Origin: Podospora comata
Lineage: Eukaryota; Ascomycota; Sordariomycetes; Sordariales; Podosporaceae
Length of the DNA stretch: 64,000 nt
Direction: 5' to 3'
Assembly (NCBI GenBank): GCA_017354895.1
Contig: CP071496.1
Span: 3,596,001-3,660,000, forward strand
Shown here: one piece after another, positions 63,895 to 64,000 of the stretch
How the letters are laid out: every line of letters starts with the position of its first letter
Numbering within the stretch: position 1 is the stretch's first letter
The notes under the pieces: generated by a model
The model's database searches: none
Told to the model about the DNA's origin: nothing
What the model saw: the letters and a program-made list of their open reading frames with translations, nothing else
Program-made: the position numbers and the translations under genes

Positions 63895-64000
63895 GGAGCT
63901 AGGTACCTTCGATCTGATCTTAACAACAATGGAATTGATGCAAATAAGCTTTTAATTGTTATTGATGAACTATGTGGTATGTTAAGTAATATACTGTGTC
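63895..64000. other. 3' flank of the HET gene at the window end
   Basis: A/T-rich short tail; no further gene start visible. Confidence 0.5.

Overview
The window comes from a filamentous ascomycete, most likely a Sordariomycete close to Sordariales (for example Podospora- or Chaetomium-like). Reasons: compact genes with 48-90 nt introns carrying GTRNGT donors and CTRAC-type branch sites, C/G-rich third codon positions, a HET-domain protein, a Cip1 homologue, AA11 and GH55 secreted enzymes, and several gene families known only from filamentous ascomycetes. No transposon, LTR element, rRNA, tRNA or CRISPR array was recognised. All intron-containing models were assembled by hand, and each intact multi-exon CDS checks as an exact multiple of three.

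Layout. 1-10 kb: the meiotic helicase MER3/HFM1 (3' end off the left edge), a Golgi nucleotide-sugar transporter with a 30-nt microexon, two very small genes (a mitochondrial-type 91-aa protein and a Cys-tailed 68-aa protein) and a Cip1-like secreted protein. 10-17 kb: an NmrA-like protein and the most unusual gene of the window, a 1599-aa predicted haemoprotein. It joins a PrnB/IDO-type haem domain, an FAD/NADPH reductase without a flavodoxin domain, a cytochrome b5 domain and a long uncharacterised C-terminus. 18-26 kb: a decayed lineage-specific gene, a GH55 exo-beta-1,3-glucanase and a DUF3716-type gene with an apparent frameshift. 26-36 kb: a small secreted SnoaL-like protein, arylamine N-acetyltransferase, a secreted PQQ-type sugar dehydrogenase with a GPI-like tail, a single-pass surface protein and a 917-aa disordered protein. 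36-39.3 kb is a gene-free gap. 39-45.3 kb: a secreted OB/EEP nuclease, a frameshifted gene, a Gfo/Idh/MocA oxidoreductase and a small secreted Cys protein. 45.6-53.5 kb holds three broken genes around an intact AA11 LPMO (with a 12-residue tandem repeat) and a zinc-type enoyl reductase. 54-64 kb: a Ctr copper transporter, a disordered coiled-coil protein, Gpi16/PIG-T, Luc7 and a HET-domain protein.

The secreted set (Cip1, GH55, PQQ dehydrogenase, AA11, nuclease, small Cys proteins) suggests a saprotroph attacking plant and fungal wall polymers. The genes are scattered and on both strands, so they are not an obvious cluster. Conserved housekeeping genes (MER3, nucleotide-sugar transporter, Gpi16, Luc7) are interleaved with fast-decaying lineage-specific genes.
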